Origin: Rhizobium tropici CIAT 899
GTDB lineage: Bacteria; Pseudomonadota; Alphaproteobacteria; Rhizobiales; Rhizobiaceae
DNA length: 64,000 bases
Direction of reading: 5' to 3'
NCBI RefSeq assembly: GCF_000330885.1
Contig: NC_020062.1
Span: 1,000,374 to 1,064,373 of the forward strand
Every line of letters begins with the position of its first letter. The stretch's first letter is position 1. Below the pieces are notes generated by a model, which did not search any database, was not told where the DNA came from, and was given only the letters and a program-made list of their open reading frames with translations. The position numbers were made by a program, and so were the translations under genes. This document shows, piece by piece, positions 1-8,464 of this stretch.

Positions 1-64
1 GGGGGGCAGATTGGACATGGCCGATGCCTCGCACTTGGAGCGGTTCCATGTTTCAGGGAATCGT

Positions 65-139
65 TGAGCCGCTCGATCTTGTTGTCTTACGCAATTCCGG
101 ACGGAAAGCAGCTAAGCAATTTTCCGGGGATTGCCTGAA
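65..139. repeat. Degenerate Rhizobium-type intergenic repeat
   Basis: The stretch contains the core ACGCAATTCCGGACGGAAA followed by a GC-poor spacer and a second ATTGCCT box. From memory this resembles a short dispersed intergenic repeat common in Rhizobium genomes. It lies downstream of the binding-protein gene, and no gene can be supported in the first 216 bases. Only similarity to remembered sequence supports it; genome copy number cannot be checked here. Confidence 0.4.
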
Positions 140-148
140 ACGTCGGGA

Positions 149-173
149 GGACCGCGAAGGGCTTTCGCGGTCC
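149..173 (-). terminator. Hairpin downstream of the carnitine operon
   Basis: A perfect 10-bp stem (GGACCGCGAA with TTCGCGGTCC, plus a G-T pair) closes a 3-nt loop. It lies 43 bases beyond the stop codon of the last gene of the minus-strand operon. No clear U-tract follows, so it may be a weak terminator or a 3'-end stabilising hairpin. Confidence 0.5.
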
Positions 174-216
174 CGGCTGCGTCGGAGATGAGGGCGGTTT
201 CGCCCGGATTCGGGCG

Positions 217-1806
217 TCAGGCGTCGAGCCAGACGCGGGTCGCGACGTAGCCGTTCGACATGTCGTTGCCGATATCGTGAACGTAGCCCTTCACCTGCTT
301 GGTGGAGGCGTTCACGAAATCGTTGAACATCGGCAGGATGACGCCGCCTTCGTCGCGCACCATCATCGCCATGGCGCGGTAGAGCTCCTTGCGCTTGGCT
401 TCGTCCAGTTCGGAGCGGGCCTGAAGCAGAAGCTTGTCGAAGTCGGGTCGCTTGAAGCGCGTGTCGTTCCAGTCCGCCGTCGAAAGATAGGCGGTGGAAT
501 ACATCTGGTCCTGCGTCGGTCGTCCGCCCCAATAGGAGGTGGAGAAGGGCTGAACGTTCCAGACATTCGTCCAGTAGCCATCGCCCGGCTCGCGCTTGAC
601 CTCGATGTTGATGCCAGCCTTCTTGCAGCTTTCCTGATAGAGAACGGCCGCATCGACCGCGCCGGGGAAGGCCACTTCCGACGTGCGAAGCAGCACGGAA
701 CCACTGTGACCGGACTTCTTGTAGTGGAAGGCGGCCTTGTCGGGATCGTATTTGCGCTGCTCTATCCCTTCGGGGAAGAGCGCATAGGTGCTGTTGATCG
801 GGAAGTCGTTACCGACTTTGCCGTAGCCGCCGAGGATCTTCTTGACCATGGTCTCGCGATCCATGGCGTATTTCAGCGCCAGACGCAGGTCGTTGTTGTC
901 AAAGGGCGCCTTGTCACAATGCATGATGAAGACATAATGGCCGCGGCCGGCGGTGGCCAGAATCTCGACGTTCGGAGCACGCTTCAAAAGATCCACGGTC
1001 TTCGGGTCGACGCGGTTGATGTAATGGACCTGGCCGGATGAGAGCGCCGCGATACGGGCTGTGGCATCGTTCATGCAGATGATTTCGATGCTGTCGACGA
1101 AGCCGCGGTCGGTACGCCAGTCGTCCTTGTTGCGCTCGAATGTGGCGCGCACGCCGGGCTCGAAGCTGACCTGCTTGTAGGGACCGGTGCCGATCGAGGC
1201 GAGCGGATCGTCATAGCCGCCATTCGGCTGGATGACGAGGTGATAGTCGGTCAGGAGCAACGGCAAGTCGGCGTTGCCTTCGGTCAGCGTCAGGACGAGG
1301 TTGTCGCCGTCGGCCTTGATCTCCTTGATCGACTTCACGACGCCGAGCGCGCCCGATTCCGATTTCGCATCGGTATGGCGCTTGAGCGTGGCGACCACGT
1401 CGTCGATCGTCAGTTCCTTGCCGTTGTGAAACTTGACGCCCTTGCGGATCTTGAAGGTCCAGGTGGCGGCATCTTTCGACGGCTCCCAGGATTCTGCGAG
1501 CGACGGAACGGCGGCACCCGTCAGCGGATGGGATTCCACCAGCATGTCACCCCAGCAGCGGCCGATGCAGAACATGACCTGCGACAGGAATTTTGCCGGG
1601 TCTTTTGAATCGGTCGCAGCACCGCCTTCAAGGCCAAGTTTCAGATGACCGCCGCGCTTCGGTTCGGCCGCCATTGCACTTTCGGTGAAGAGTTTGTCGG
1701 CGAGCGTCAAAGTCACGCCCGCTGCCATTGCGCGTCCCATGAATTCGCGGCGGCTGAGACCACCCGCGGTGACGCGGCCTGCAAGATATTTCGTATAGTC
1801 GTTCAT
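217..1806 (-). CDS. ABC transporter substrate-binding protein, peptide/nickel family, Tat-exported
   Basis: This periplasmic binding protein of the DppA/OppA type (SBP_bac_5, family 5) has about 529 residues, normal for the family. The N-terminus carries a twin-arginine signal (SRREFMGR near residue 20) and a hydrophobic segment ending in AMA before the mature AEPKRGG. The start is the ATG at 1806, behind AAGGA; a longer frame upstream has no such site. It is the last gene of the carnitine operon, 126 bp after the CaiD-like gene, and probably binds carnitine, gamma-butyrobetaine or a related betaine (inference). Permease and ATPase genes are not in the window, so they lie further left or elsewhere. 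The family assignment is firm and the ligand is a guess. Confidence 0.88.
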   Translation of the reverse strand: MNDYTKYLAGRVTAGGLSRREFMGRAMAAGVTLTLADKLFTESAMAAEPKRGGHLKLGLEGGAATDSKDPAKFLSQVMFCIGRCWGDMLVESHPLTGAAVPSLAESWEPSKDAATWTFKIRKGVKFHNGKELTIDDVVATLKRHTDAKSESGALGVVKSIKEIKADGDNLVLTLTEGNADLPLLLTDYHLVIQPNGGYDDPLASIGTGPYKQVSFEPGVRATFERNKDDWRTDRGFVDSIEIICMNDATARIAALSSGQVHYINRVDPKTVDLLKRAPNVEILATAGRGHYVFIMHCDKAPFDNNDLRLALKYAMDRETMVKKILGGYGKVGNDFPINSTYALFPEGIEQRKYDPDKAAFHYKKSGHSGSVLLRTSEVAFPGAVDAAVLYQESCKKAGINIEVKREPGDGYWTNVWNVQPFSTSYWGGRPTQDQMYSTAYLSTADWNDTRFKRPDFDKLLLQARSELDEAKRKELYRAMAMMVRDEGGVILPMFNDFVNASTKQVKGYVHDIGNDMSNGYVATRVWLDA

Positions 1807-1932
1807 TCCCCTGTTCCTTCTTCTTGCCGTGTTGACAAAGCTATCGAGCAAGCCACCTCAGGTCACGGTTCCTCTTCCGCCTGAAGCCTGTCGCCCGTGA
1901 GCATGCGGGAAATTCAGCGGTTGCCGCCGCCT

Positions 1933-2715
1933 CTACCTTCCTTTCCAGATGGGGGCTCGCTTCTCCGCAAAAGCCCGTGCGCCTTCCAATTGATCTTCGC
2001 TCGAATAGAGGAGGTCGACGGTTGCGAACTGCCGTTTGGTGATCTTGTTCATGGCAGTCTGAAACGTCGAACCCTCCGCCTCGCGAACGATTTCCTTGAT
2101 TGCTGCATAGACCAGCGGCGGCCCGCTTGCGAGCAGACGGGCGAGTTCCCAGGCCCTGTCCATCAGCCTGTCGGCGATTACGATCTCGTTGACGAAGCCC
2201 CAGCGATGCGCCTCTTCGACATTGAGCCAGCGGCCAGTCAGCAGCATGTCCATGGCGATATGATAGGGAATGCGCTTCGGCAGCTTGATCGATGCTGCAT
2301 CAGCGACGGTGCCGGAGCGGATCTCGGGCAAGGCGAAGGTCGCATGCGGGGCGGCGATGATTAGATCGGCGGAGAGCGCAATCTCCAGCCCACCGCCGCA
2401 ACAGATGCCGTTGACGGCGCAGATGATCGGCTTGTTGAGGTCGCGGAGTTCCTGCATGCCGCCGAAACCGCCGACGCCATAGTCGCCGTCAACCGCGTCG
2501 CCATCGGCGGCCGCCTTCAAATCCCAGCCGGCGGAAAAGAATTTCTCGCCGGCGCCGGTGACGATGGCGACGCGCAGATCCGGGTTGTCGCGAAAGTCGC
2601 GGAAGATCAGTCCCATCTTGCGGCTGGTCGCGAGATCGATGGAATTCGCCTTAGGCCGGTCGATGATGACCTCGAGGATGCCGTCTTCGGAGCGGGTTCG
2701 AATGGGGTCTTGCAA
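1933..2715 (-). CDS. caiD: CaiD-like carnitinyl-CoA dehydratase / enoyl-CoA hydratase
   Basis: This crotonase-superfamily enzyme has 260 residues. The segment FFSAGWDLKAA around residue 60 and the oxyanion-hole region NGICCGGGLE around 104-113 match the CaiD subfamily, which interconverts crotonobetainyl-CoA and carnitinyl-CoA. Translation probably starts at a TTG (2713-2715) behind AGGAGG at a spacing of about 9 nt; no ATG fits. It begins 6 bp after the CoA ligase gene, in one operon with an acyl-CoA dehydrogenase and carnitine dehydrogenase. The expected role is hydration of crotonobetainyl-CoA on the way from gamma-butyrobetaine to carnitine. A general enoyl-CoA hydratase is the alternative, but the context argues for CaiD function. 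Confidence 0.85.
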   Translation of the reverse strand: MQDPIRTRSEDGILEVIIDRPKANSIDLATSRKMGLIFRDFRDNPDLRVAIVTGAGEKFFSAGWDLKAAADGDAVDGDYGVGGFGGMQELRDLNKPIICAVNGICCGGGLEIALSADLIIAAPHATFALPEIRSGTVADAASIKLPKRIPYHIAMDMLLTGRWLNVEEAHRWGFVNEIVIADRLMDRAWELARLLASGPPLVYAAIKEIVREAEGSTFQTAMNKITKRQFATVDLLYSSEDQLEGARAFAEKRAPIWKGR

Positions 2716-2721
2716 CTTCCG

Positions 2722-4779
2722 CTACCTCCTTCGCCGGATGAGAGCATCCGCAGCAACAACGCCTCGGGATTCTGCTAGGACCATCAATGGATTAATGTCT
2801 AGTTCTTCAAGATGTGCGGCGTTCGTTACGACATATTCTGCCGCTGATAGGACGGCGTCGGCTACAATCTCCAGGCTGCTTGCCGCGCCACCGCGATAGC
2901 CTTCGATCAATTTGCGAACCTTCAGCCGCGAAATCCGCTCAAGAACCTCGGCTTTCGTCACGGGGAGCGGCAAAACGACGGAATCCTCAAGCAATTCCAC
3001 GAGAATTCCGCCCGCGCCAACGGTTAGCGTCAGGCCGACGACCGGATCGCGGACCGCGCCGACGATGAGCTCGGCGATAGGACGGTCGACCATCCGTTCG
3101 ACGAGGAATCCACGAGCGACCGCAGCCATGCCTTCCGCTGCATCCCTGACGGCATTTCTATCCCATAGGTTGAGCTTGACGGCGCCGACATCGGACTTGT
3201 GCTCGACGCCAAGCGCCTTGAGTGCAACGGGGAAGCCGAGTTGCTCCGCGCACCCGGCCGCTTCGTTTGCTGTGGCAGCAGTATGACCCCGCGGGACGGC
3301 GAGGCCGGCCGCGGTAAGCTCTGCCTTGGCGGCGGCTTCGTTCAGGGTCTCGACCTCGCCTTCGGCAATGGAGGCGTTAACGAGCGGCAATGGTTGCGGC
3401 TTTCTCCAGGCATCGGCAATCCCGCTGGCAACATCTGCCGCCGCCAGCGCTTCGCTGATGCCGCAGAGCGGCACGATGCCGGCTTGGAACAATTGCTCAG
3501 CGATCGCTTCCGGCATGTTTTCCGGCAGCGTCGCCAGAATGCCGGCGATAGCCCCCGTCTGCTTCGCGGCTGCGGCAACGGCCGAGACCGTAATCATCCA
3601 GTCGGCGCCATCACAACGATCCTCACGCGGGAAATCAAGCACGAGGAGATTGAGGGCATAGCCGCCTGCGAACATCGCGCTGAAGGCCTCCGTCTGTCGG
3701 GCCAGATCACCCCAGACGAAGGTGTGGTAATCGAGGGGGTTGGAGAGCGTCACCATCGGGCCGAGGCTTGCGCGCAAGGCGGGCAGCTGTTCGGGTTTCA
3801 ACGCACGGAACTCGATAGTCCGGCCGACGGCGGCATCGGCCATCAGCGATGCCTCGCCGCCCGAACAGCTCATCGAGGAGATCGCATCGCTTTCGAGAGG
3901 GCCGGCAACATGCAGGAGTTTCAGCGTTTCGATCAGCTCCGGCAAAGTCGCGACGCGGCCGATGCCGAGGCGATTGAGAACGGCGTCTGCCACCGCGTCG
4001 CTGCCGGCAAGCGAGGCCGTATGCGAGACGGTGGCGCGCTGCGCCTGTTCGGATTTTCCGACCTTCAGCGCGACGACGGGCTTCTTCAATTCACGGGCGC
4101 GTATGGCGAGTGCTTCCAGCGCCCTGATATCGCCGAAGCCTTCAATATGCAGTCCCACAGCCGTGACACGCCGGTCTTCAAGGACGGCGCGGGCGAGATC
4201 CGAGAGGCCGGTCTGCGCCTGGTTGCCCGCCGTCATCAGATAGCTGATGGGCAGGCCGCGCCTCTGCATGCTGAGATTGATGGCGATATTGGAAGATTGT
4301 GTGAGGATGGCAACGCCGCGCTCGGTTCTGACGATGCCGTGCTGGTCCGGCCAAAGCAGGGCGCCATCCAGGCCGTTGATCATGCCATAGCAGTTCGGGC
4401 CGACGATCGGCATGGTGCCGGCGGCTTCGACGAGCGCGCGCTGCAGATCCGCCCCGTCTGTCAGTTCCGCCACGGCCTCGCTGAAGCCGGAAGCGTAGCA
4501 GACGGCGCCGCCGGCGCCTCTGGCTGCGAGATCACGAACAATATCGACGGTGAGCGTCCGGTTGACGCCGACGAAGGCGGCGTCCGGCGCGTCAGGCAGG
4601 CCGGCAACCGACCGGTAGCAGCGGCGACCGAGGACGCTTTCCTGTGTCGGATGCACGGGCCAGATCTCGCCGGCGAACCCCATGCGGTCGCATTGCTCAA
4701 TGACGCGCCGGGCCTCTCTGCCGCCGAAGACGGCGATCGTTCTGGGGCGAATGAGGCGGTCGAGCGAGCGCTGGGTCAT
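2722..4779 (-). CDS. ADP-forming acyl-CoA ligase, probably for gamma-butyrobetaine or carnitine
   Basis: This NDP-forming acyl-CoA synthetase of the acetyl-CoA synthetase (ACD)/Pat-like architecture has 685 residues. A CoA-binding Rossmann domain (about 1-130) is followed by succinyl-CoA-synthetase-like domains with the phosphohistidine motif VSHTASLAGSD (about 250-260) and a C-terminal ATP-grasp domain (about 470-685). The enzyme would activate a carboxylate to its CoA thioester using ATP. Sitting between the acyl-CoA dehydrogenase and CaiD genes with gaps of 4 and 6 bp, it most likely activates gamma-butyrobetaine or crotonobetaine. E. coli uses the unrelated AMP-forming CaiC for this step, so the family differs from the textbook pathway. 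The substrate is inferred from context only. Confidence 0.82.
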   Translation of the reverse strand: MTQRSLDRLIRPRTIAVFGGREARRVIEQCDRMGFAGEIWPVHPTQESVLGRRCYRSVAGLPDAPDAAFVGVNRTLTVDIVRDLAARGAGGAVCYASGFSEAVAELTDGADLQRALVEAAGTMPIVGPNCYGMINGLDGALLWPDQHGIVRTERGVAILTQSSNIAINLSMQRRGLPISYLMTAGNQAQTGLSDLARAVLEDRRVTAVGLHIEGFGDIRALEALAIRARELKKPVVALKVGKSEQAQRATVSHTASLAGSDAVADAVLNRLGIGRVATLPELIETLKLLHVAGPLESDAISSMSCSGGEASLMADAAVGRTIEFRALKPEQLPALRASLGPMVTLSNPLDYHTFVWGDLARQTEAFSAMFAGGYALNLLVLDFPREDRCDGADWMITVSAVAAAAKQTGAIAGILATLPENMPEAIAEQLFQAGIVPLCGISEALAAADVASGIADAWRKPQPLPLVNASIAEGEVETLNEAAAKAELTAAGLAVPRGHTAATANEAAGCAEQLGFPVALKALGVEHKSDVGAVKLNLWDRNAVRDAAEGMAAVARGFLVERMVDRPIAELIVGAVRDPVVGLTLTVGAGGILVELLEDSVVLPLPVTKAEVLERISRLKVRKLIEGYRGGAASSLEIVADAVLSAAEYVVTNAAHLEELDINPLMVLAESRGVVAADALIRRRR

Positions 4780-4783
4780 GGGC

Positions 4784-5944
4784 TCATGCTCCGAATGGCC
4801 GGAGCAGGTCGCGGCTGATGATGTGCCGCTGGATTTCCGAAGTCCCGTCCCAGATGCGCTCGACGCGGGCGTCGCGCCAGAAGCGGGCCAGCGGCAGGTC
4901 GTCCATCAGTCCCATGCCACCGAAGATCTGGATTGCCTCGTCGGTGACGCGGGCGAGCATTTCCGAAGCATAGAGCTTGGCCGAGGCGATTTCGCGATTG
5001 GCCGGGATGCCGGCATCGAGCTTCCAGGCGGCTGACAGCGTGAGCAGATCGGCCGCGTCGATCTCGGTGATCATGTCGGCAAGCTTGAAGGATACGCCCT
5101 GATTGGCGCCGATCGGCTTGCCGAACTGCTTGCGCTCGGCGGCATAGGGCAGGGCGAGATCGAAAACACGGCGAGCCCGGCCGACGCAGGTGGCGGCCAC
5201 GGTCAGGCGAGTGCCGTAGAGCCACTGATTGGCGAGATCGAAGCCCCGATGCACCTCGCCAAGCACCTGTGACTTCGGCAGCCGGCAGTGGGTGAAGTTC
5301 AGGATGCAGTTGTGATAGCCGCGATGGGAAACCGAGTCATAACCTTTGAGGATATCAAAGCCCGGCGTGCCGCGATCGACCAGGAAGGCTGTGATCTTCT
5401 TCTTGACGCCCCGATGCGTTTCTTCTTCGCCGGTTGCGGCAAAGACGATGACGAAATCGGCGACATCGGCGTGCGAGATGAAATGCTTCGTGCCGTTGAG
5501 CACGAAGTCATCACCATCCTGTCGTGCCGCGCATTTCATGCCGCGCATGTCGGAGCCGGCATCGGGTTCGGTGATCGCGAGCGCATCGATTTTGTCGCCA
5601 CGCACCGCCGGGAGAAGATAACGTTCGCGCTGCTCACCCTCGCAGGCCATCAGAATGCCCGACGGGCGTCCGAAAAAGACGGTGAGGCCAAGCGAGCCTC
5701 GGCCGAGCTCGCGCTCGATCAGGGTAAAGGTGAAGTGATCAAGCCCGGCGCCACCGATTTCCTCGGGGAAATTGCAGGCATAGAATCCGAGTTCGATGCA
5801 TTTGCGACGGATTTCGTCTCCAAGCTCGGGCGGCACGACACCGGTACGCTCGACCTCGTTTTCGTACGGATAGATCTCCGTCTCCACGAAGTCCCTGACC
5901 GTCTTGACGATCATCTCCTGTTCTTCGCTGAGCCCGAAATTCAC
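4784..5944 (-). CDS. Acyl-CoA dehydrogenase, candidate gamma-butyrobetainyl-CoA dehydrogenase
   Basis: This FAD-dependent acyl-CoA dehydrogenase has 386 residues, the usual length. Visible family signatures are LAITEPDAGSD (about 130) in the flavin/substrate region and RKQFGKPIG in the C-terminal helical domain. At the position where medium-chain-type enzymes carry the catalytic Glu (EGTSEIQR) this protein has Asp366 (WDGTSEIQR). Translation starts at a GTG (5942-5944) behind AGGAGGAAG. The expected reaction is dehydrogenation of gamma-butyrobetainyl-CoA to crotonobetainyl-CoA, supplying CaiD. It sits 12 bp after the carnitine dehydrogenase gene. The family is certain; the substrate is inferred from the operon. 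Confidence 0.88.
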   Translation of the reverse strand: MNFGLSEEQEMIVKTVRDFVETEIYPYENEVERTGVVPPELGDEIRRKCIELGFYACNFPEEIGGAGLDHFTFTLIERELGRGSLGLTVFFGRPSGILMACEGEQRERYLLPAVRGDKIDALAITEPDAGSDMRGMKCAARQDGDDFVLNGTKHFISHADVADFVIVFAATGEEETHRGVKKKITAFLVDRGTPGFDILKGYDSVSHRGYHNCILNFTHCRLPKSQVLGEVHRGFDLANQWLYGTRLTVAATCVGRARRVFDLALPYAAERKQFGKPIGANQGVSFKLADMITEIDAADLLTLSAAWKLDAGIPANREIASAKLYASEMLARVTDEAIQIFGGMGLMDDLPLARFWRDARVERIWDGTSEIQRHIISRDLLRPFGA

Positions 5945-5956
5945 GATCGCTTCCTC

Positions 5957-7447
5957 CTAGCGTTTTTGTCCCACATGACGGCCGGCACCCTCCGGCATGG
6001 TCAAGGCTGCGTGCGCGGCAGAAATCGGCCCCAGCTTCGCCAGCACCTCCTCCGGTGCGGCCGTGGCTTTGCCTGCTTTCGCGTCGACATGCAGCAGCAT
6101 TTGTTCTGCGGTGGCGATGACATCGCCGTTCGCGCTGTCGTGCAGCGCATGGAAGACATGCAGCCGCTTTTCGTCGGATGCGAGGATCTGCGCCGTCGAA
6201 TGGATGGCCTGTCCGAGCTTGGCCTCGCCGAGATGGCGGATATGGGTCTCCACCGTATAGTAGCTGTGGCCGCGTTCCACATAATCGAGATCGACGCCGA
6301 TCAGCCGCAGCAGCGCATCCGACGTGTCGCCGAAGACTTGCAGGTAGCGATGCTCGGTCATGTGGCCGTTATAATCGACCCATGCGGGGCTGACCTTAGT
6401 GTCGATAAGGCGCAGCGGTTTCGTGACGTCCAGCCCCCCTTTCTCGCCACCGCCAGCGGCCCAAAGTTGCTGCTCGAAATCCTTCAGCAGCTTACCGGCG
6501 CCCCAGCCCTTACCGCCGTGGCCGCCTTTCAGGCTCTGAAGGATGCCGACGAGGTTTTCGTCGCGGATACGCTCGAGTTCGCGGATCGACAGGCCATCGG
6601 CCTGTTCGTCCGACTGCTGGCCGATCTTTTCGACAAGGGCATCGTCGAGATCGACGACATCCATCAGTTTCGTCCAGTTCCACTGCAGGGCAGGGCCGAA
6701 CTGCGCCAGGAAGTGACGCATGCCCGCTTCGCCGCCGGCGATGCGATAGGTCTGGAACAGGCCCATCTGTGCCCAGCGCAGGCCGAAGGAATAGCGGATG
6801 ACATCATCAAGCGTCTCGACGGTGCAGATATCGTCCTTGATCAGCCACAGCGCCTCGCGCCACAGCGCTTCCAGCAGGCGGTCGCCGACGAAAGCCTCGA
6901 TTTCCTTGGCGATATGCACGCCCTTCATGCCGATGGGCGGCAGTCGTTCCATCGCCGCCTGGATCGTCGCGGCACTGGTCTTTTCGCCGCCCACGATCTC
7001 GACAAGCGGCAGCAGATAGACGGGGTTATACGGGTGGGCGACGAACAGGCGCTCGGGATGGCGCATGTCGCGTTGCAGATCGGTCGGTAACAGGCCGGAG
7101 GTGGATGAGCCGATCAGAGCATCGGGCTTTGCGGCTGCATCGATCTGCGTCAGCACGTTGCGCTTGAGATCCAGCCGCTCGGGCACGCTTTCCTGGATCC
7201 AGTCGGCACCGGCGACGGCCGCTTCCAGCGTATCTCTGAATGTGAGCTTGCCGCGCGGTGGAAGCGGAGCGCCGGTCAGCATCGCATAGGCTTTTTCGGC
7301 ATTGGCTAGAACTTCGCCGACGATGCGTTTCGCCTCTGGATGCGGGTCGTAGACATCGACATCGATGCCCGCCAGCAGGAAGCGGGCGATCCATCCGCCG
7401 CCAATGACACCGCCGCCGATGCACGCCGCCTTGTTGATCTTGGTCAT
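5957..7447 (-). CDS. lcdH: L-carnitine 3-dehydrogenase fused to a hotdog thioesterase
   Basis: This two-domain protein has 496 residues. Residues 1 to about 320 form a 3-hydroxyacyl-CoA-dehydrogenase-type NAD-binding protein with the Rossmann loop GGGVIGGGWIA (about 12-22) and the substrate-site GSSTSGLLPTD, which are typical of carnitine dehydrogenase (carnitine to 3-dehydrocarnitine). Residues from about 350 form a 4HBT hotdog fold (WVDYNGHMTEHRYL), the fused thioesterase known from rhizobial enzymes and thought to hydrolyse betainyl-CoA to glycine betaine. Both activities flank the BKACE reaction encoded 7 bp upstream, which makes the fusion metabolically sensible. Starts at ATG 7447. No truncation is seen. 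Confidence 0.9.
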   Translation of the reverse strand: MTKINKAACIGGGVIGGGWIARFLLAGIDVDVYDPHPEAKRIVGEVLANAEKAYAMLTGAPLPPRGKLTFRDTLEAAVAGADWIQESVPERLDLKRNVLTQIDAAAKPDALIGSSTSGLLPTDLQRDMRHPERLFVAHPYNPVYLLPLVEIVGGEKTSAATIQAAMERLPPIGMKGVHIAKEIEAFVGDRLLEALWREALWLIKDDICTVETLDDVIRYSFGLRWAQMGLFQTYRIAGGEAGMRHFLAQFGPALQWNWTKLMDVVDLDDALVEKIGQQSDEQADGLSIRELERIRDENLVGILQSLKGGHGGKGWGAGKLLKDFEQQLWAAGGGEKGGLDVTKPLRLIDTKVSPAWVDYNGHMTEHRYLQVFGDTSDALLRLIGVDLDYVERGHSYYTVETHIRHLGEAKLGQAIHSTAQILASDEKRLHVFHALHDSANGDVIATAEQMLLHVDAKAGKATAAPEEVLAKLGPISAAHAALTMPEGAGRHVGQKR

Positions 7448-7454
7448 CGGGGCC

Positions 7455-8357
7455 TCAGCGCTTCGTCAGTTTCAATTTCTTGCGGACATCTTCGGGGCCG
7501 ATGATGCGAGCGCCCATGCCTTCGACCACCTGCACCGCCTTTTCGACGAGCTGGGCATTGGTCGCGAGCATACCCTTTCCGGCGTAGAGATTGTCTTCCA
7601 GCCCGACGCGGACATTGCCGCCGGCAAGGATCGCAGCCGCCGGATAGGCCATGGCATTGCGACCGATGGAAAAGGCCGAGAAGGTCCAGCTTTTGGGAAC
7701 GTTATTGACCATCGCCATAAAGGTGTTGAGGTCATCGGGCGCCCCCCAGGGGATGCCCATGCAGAGCTGGATGAGGACCGGATCCTCGATCAAGCCCTCC
7801 TCGGCAAGCTGCTTGGCAAACCAGAGATGACCGGTATCGAAGGCCTCGATCTCCGGCCGGACGCCGAGATCGGTCATCTTCTTCGCCATGGCTCGCAGCA
7901 TCGAAGGCGTGTTGGTCATGACGTAATCGCCAAGATTGAAGTTCATCGTGCCGCAATCGAGCGTGCAGATTTCCGGCAGGCATTCGGCGACGTGGCTGAC
8001 GCGCTCGGTGGCGCCGGCCATATCGGTGCCCTTGGCATTCAGGGGCAGGGGGCTTTCGACGTCGCCGAAAATCAAGTCGCCGCCCATGCCGGCGGTCAGG
8101 TTCAGCACGACGTCGATGTCTGCCGAACGAATGCGGTCCGTGACTTCCCTGTAAAGCTCGTTGCGGCGGCTGGCAGCGCCCGTTTCCGGATCGCGGACAT
8201 GGCAGTGAACCACTGCCGCCCCAGCCTTGGCGGCGTCGATCGCGGAGTCCGCGATCTGCTTGGGAGTGATCGGAACATGGCTGGATTTGGAAACCGTGTC
8301 GCCGGCGCCGGTCACGGCACAGGTGATGAAGACATCGCGATTCATCGCAAGAGGCAT
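7455..8357 (-). CDS. BKACE (DUF849) 3-dehydrocarnitine cleavage enzyme
   Basis: This beta-keto acid cleavage enzyme (formerly DUF849) has 300 residues and a TIM-barrel fold. Visible features are HCHVRDPETGAASRR (about 54-68), which carries the metal-binding histidines, the segment ECLPEICTLDCGTMNF, and GGNVRVGLEDNLY near the C-terminus. With acetyl-CoA, 3-dehydrocarnitine would be cleaved to betainyl-CoA and acetoacetate. First gene of the operon; ATG 8357 sits behind GGGAGAAC, and a second in-frame ATG (8345) is possible. The divergent GlxA-type regulator starts 107 bp away. Substrate assignment rests on the next gene being a carnitine dehydrogenase fusion. Confidence 0.88.
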   Translation of the reverse strand: MPLAMNRDVFITCAVTGAGDTVSKSSHVPITPKQIADSAIDAAKAGAAVVHCHVRDPETGAASRRNELYREVTDRIRSADIDVVLNLTAGMGGDLIFGDVESPLPLNAKGTDMAGATERVSHVAECLPEICTLDCGTMNFNLGDYVMTNTPSMLRAMAKKMTDLGVRPEIEAFDTGHLWFAKQLAEEGLIEDPVLIQLCMGIPWGAPDDLNTFMAMVNNVPKSWTFSAFSIGRNAMAYPAAAILAGGNVRVGLEDNLYAGKGMLATNAQLVEKAVQVVEGMGARIIGPEDVRKKLKLTKR

Positions 8358-8412
8358 CTTTTGTTCTCCCTCGTATTGAGGACATTACGAGCCATGAGAC
8401 GTCTACATGCTT

Positions 8413-8437
8413 TGTATTATCGGAAGCATATAATACA
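8413..8437. promoter_or_regulatory. Palindrome in the divergent carnitine promoter region
   Basis: TGTATTAT and ATAATACA form a perfect 8-bp inverted repeat separated by 9 bases, between the BKACE operon and the divergent GlxA-type regulator. Its symmetry and position suggest an operator for that regulator. Binding is inference; the repeat itself is directly visible. Confidence 0.5.
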
Positions 8438-8464
8438 GTTTCGGAACTCTCGAAGGATTGCTGA

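Noticed and set aside
53..532. 159-codon minus-strand frame at the left edge
   Set aside because: Overlaps the binding-protein C-terminus in another frame and a terminator hairpin; composition is antisense-like.
3199..4818. 539-codon plus-strand frame
   Set aside because: Lies entirely opposite the well-supported CoA ligase gene; composition looks like antisense of coding DNA (poor domain content, many Arg/Gly/His).
5288..7090. 600-codon plus-strand frame
   Set aside because: Antisense to the acyl-CoA dehydrogenase and carnitine dehydrogenase genes, with no recognisable domain.
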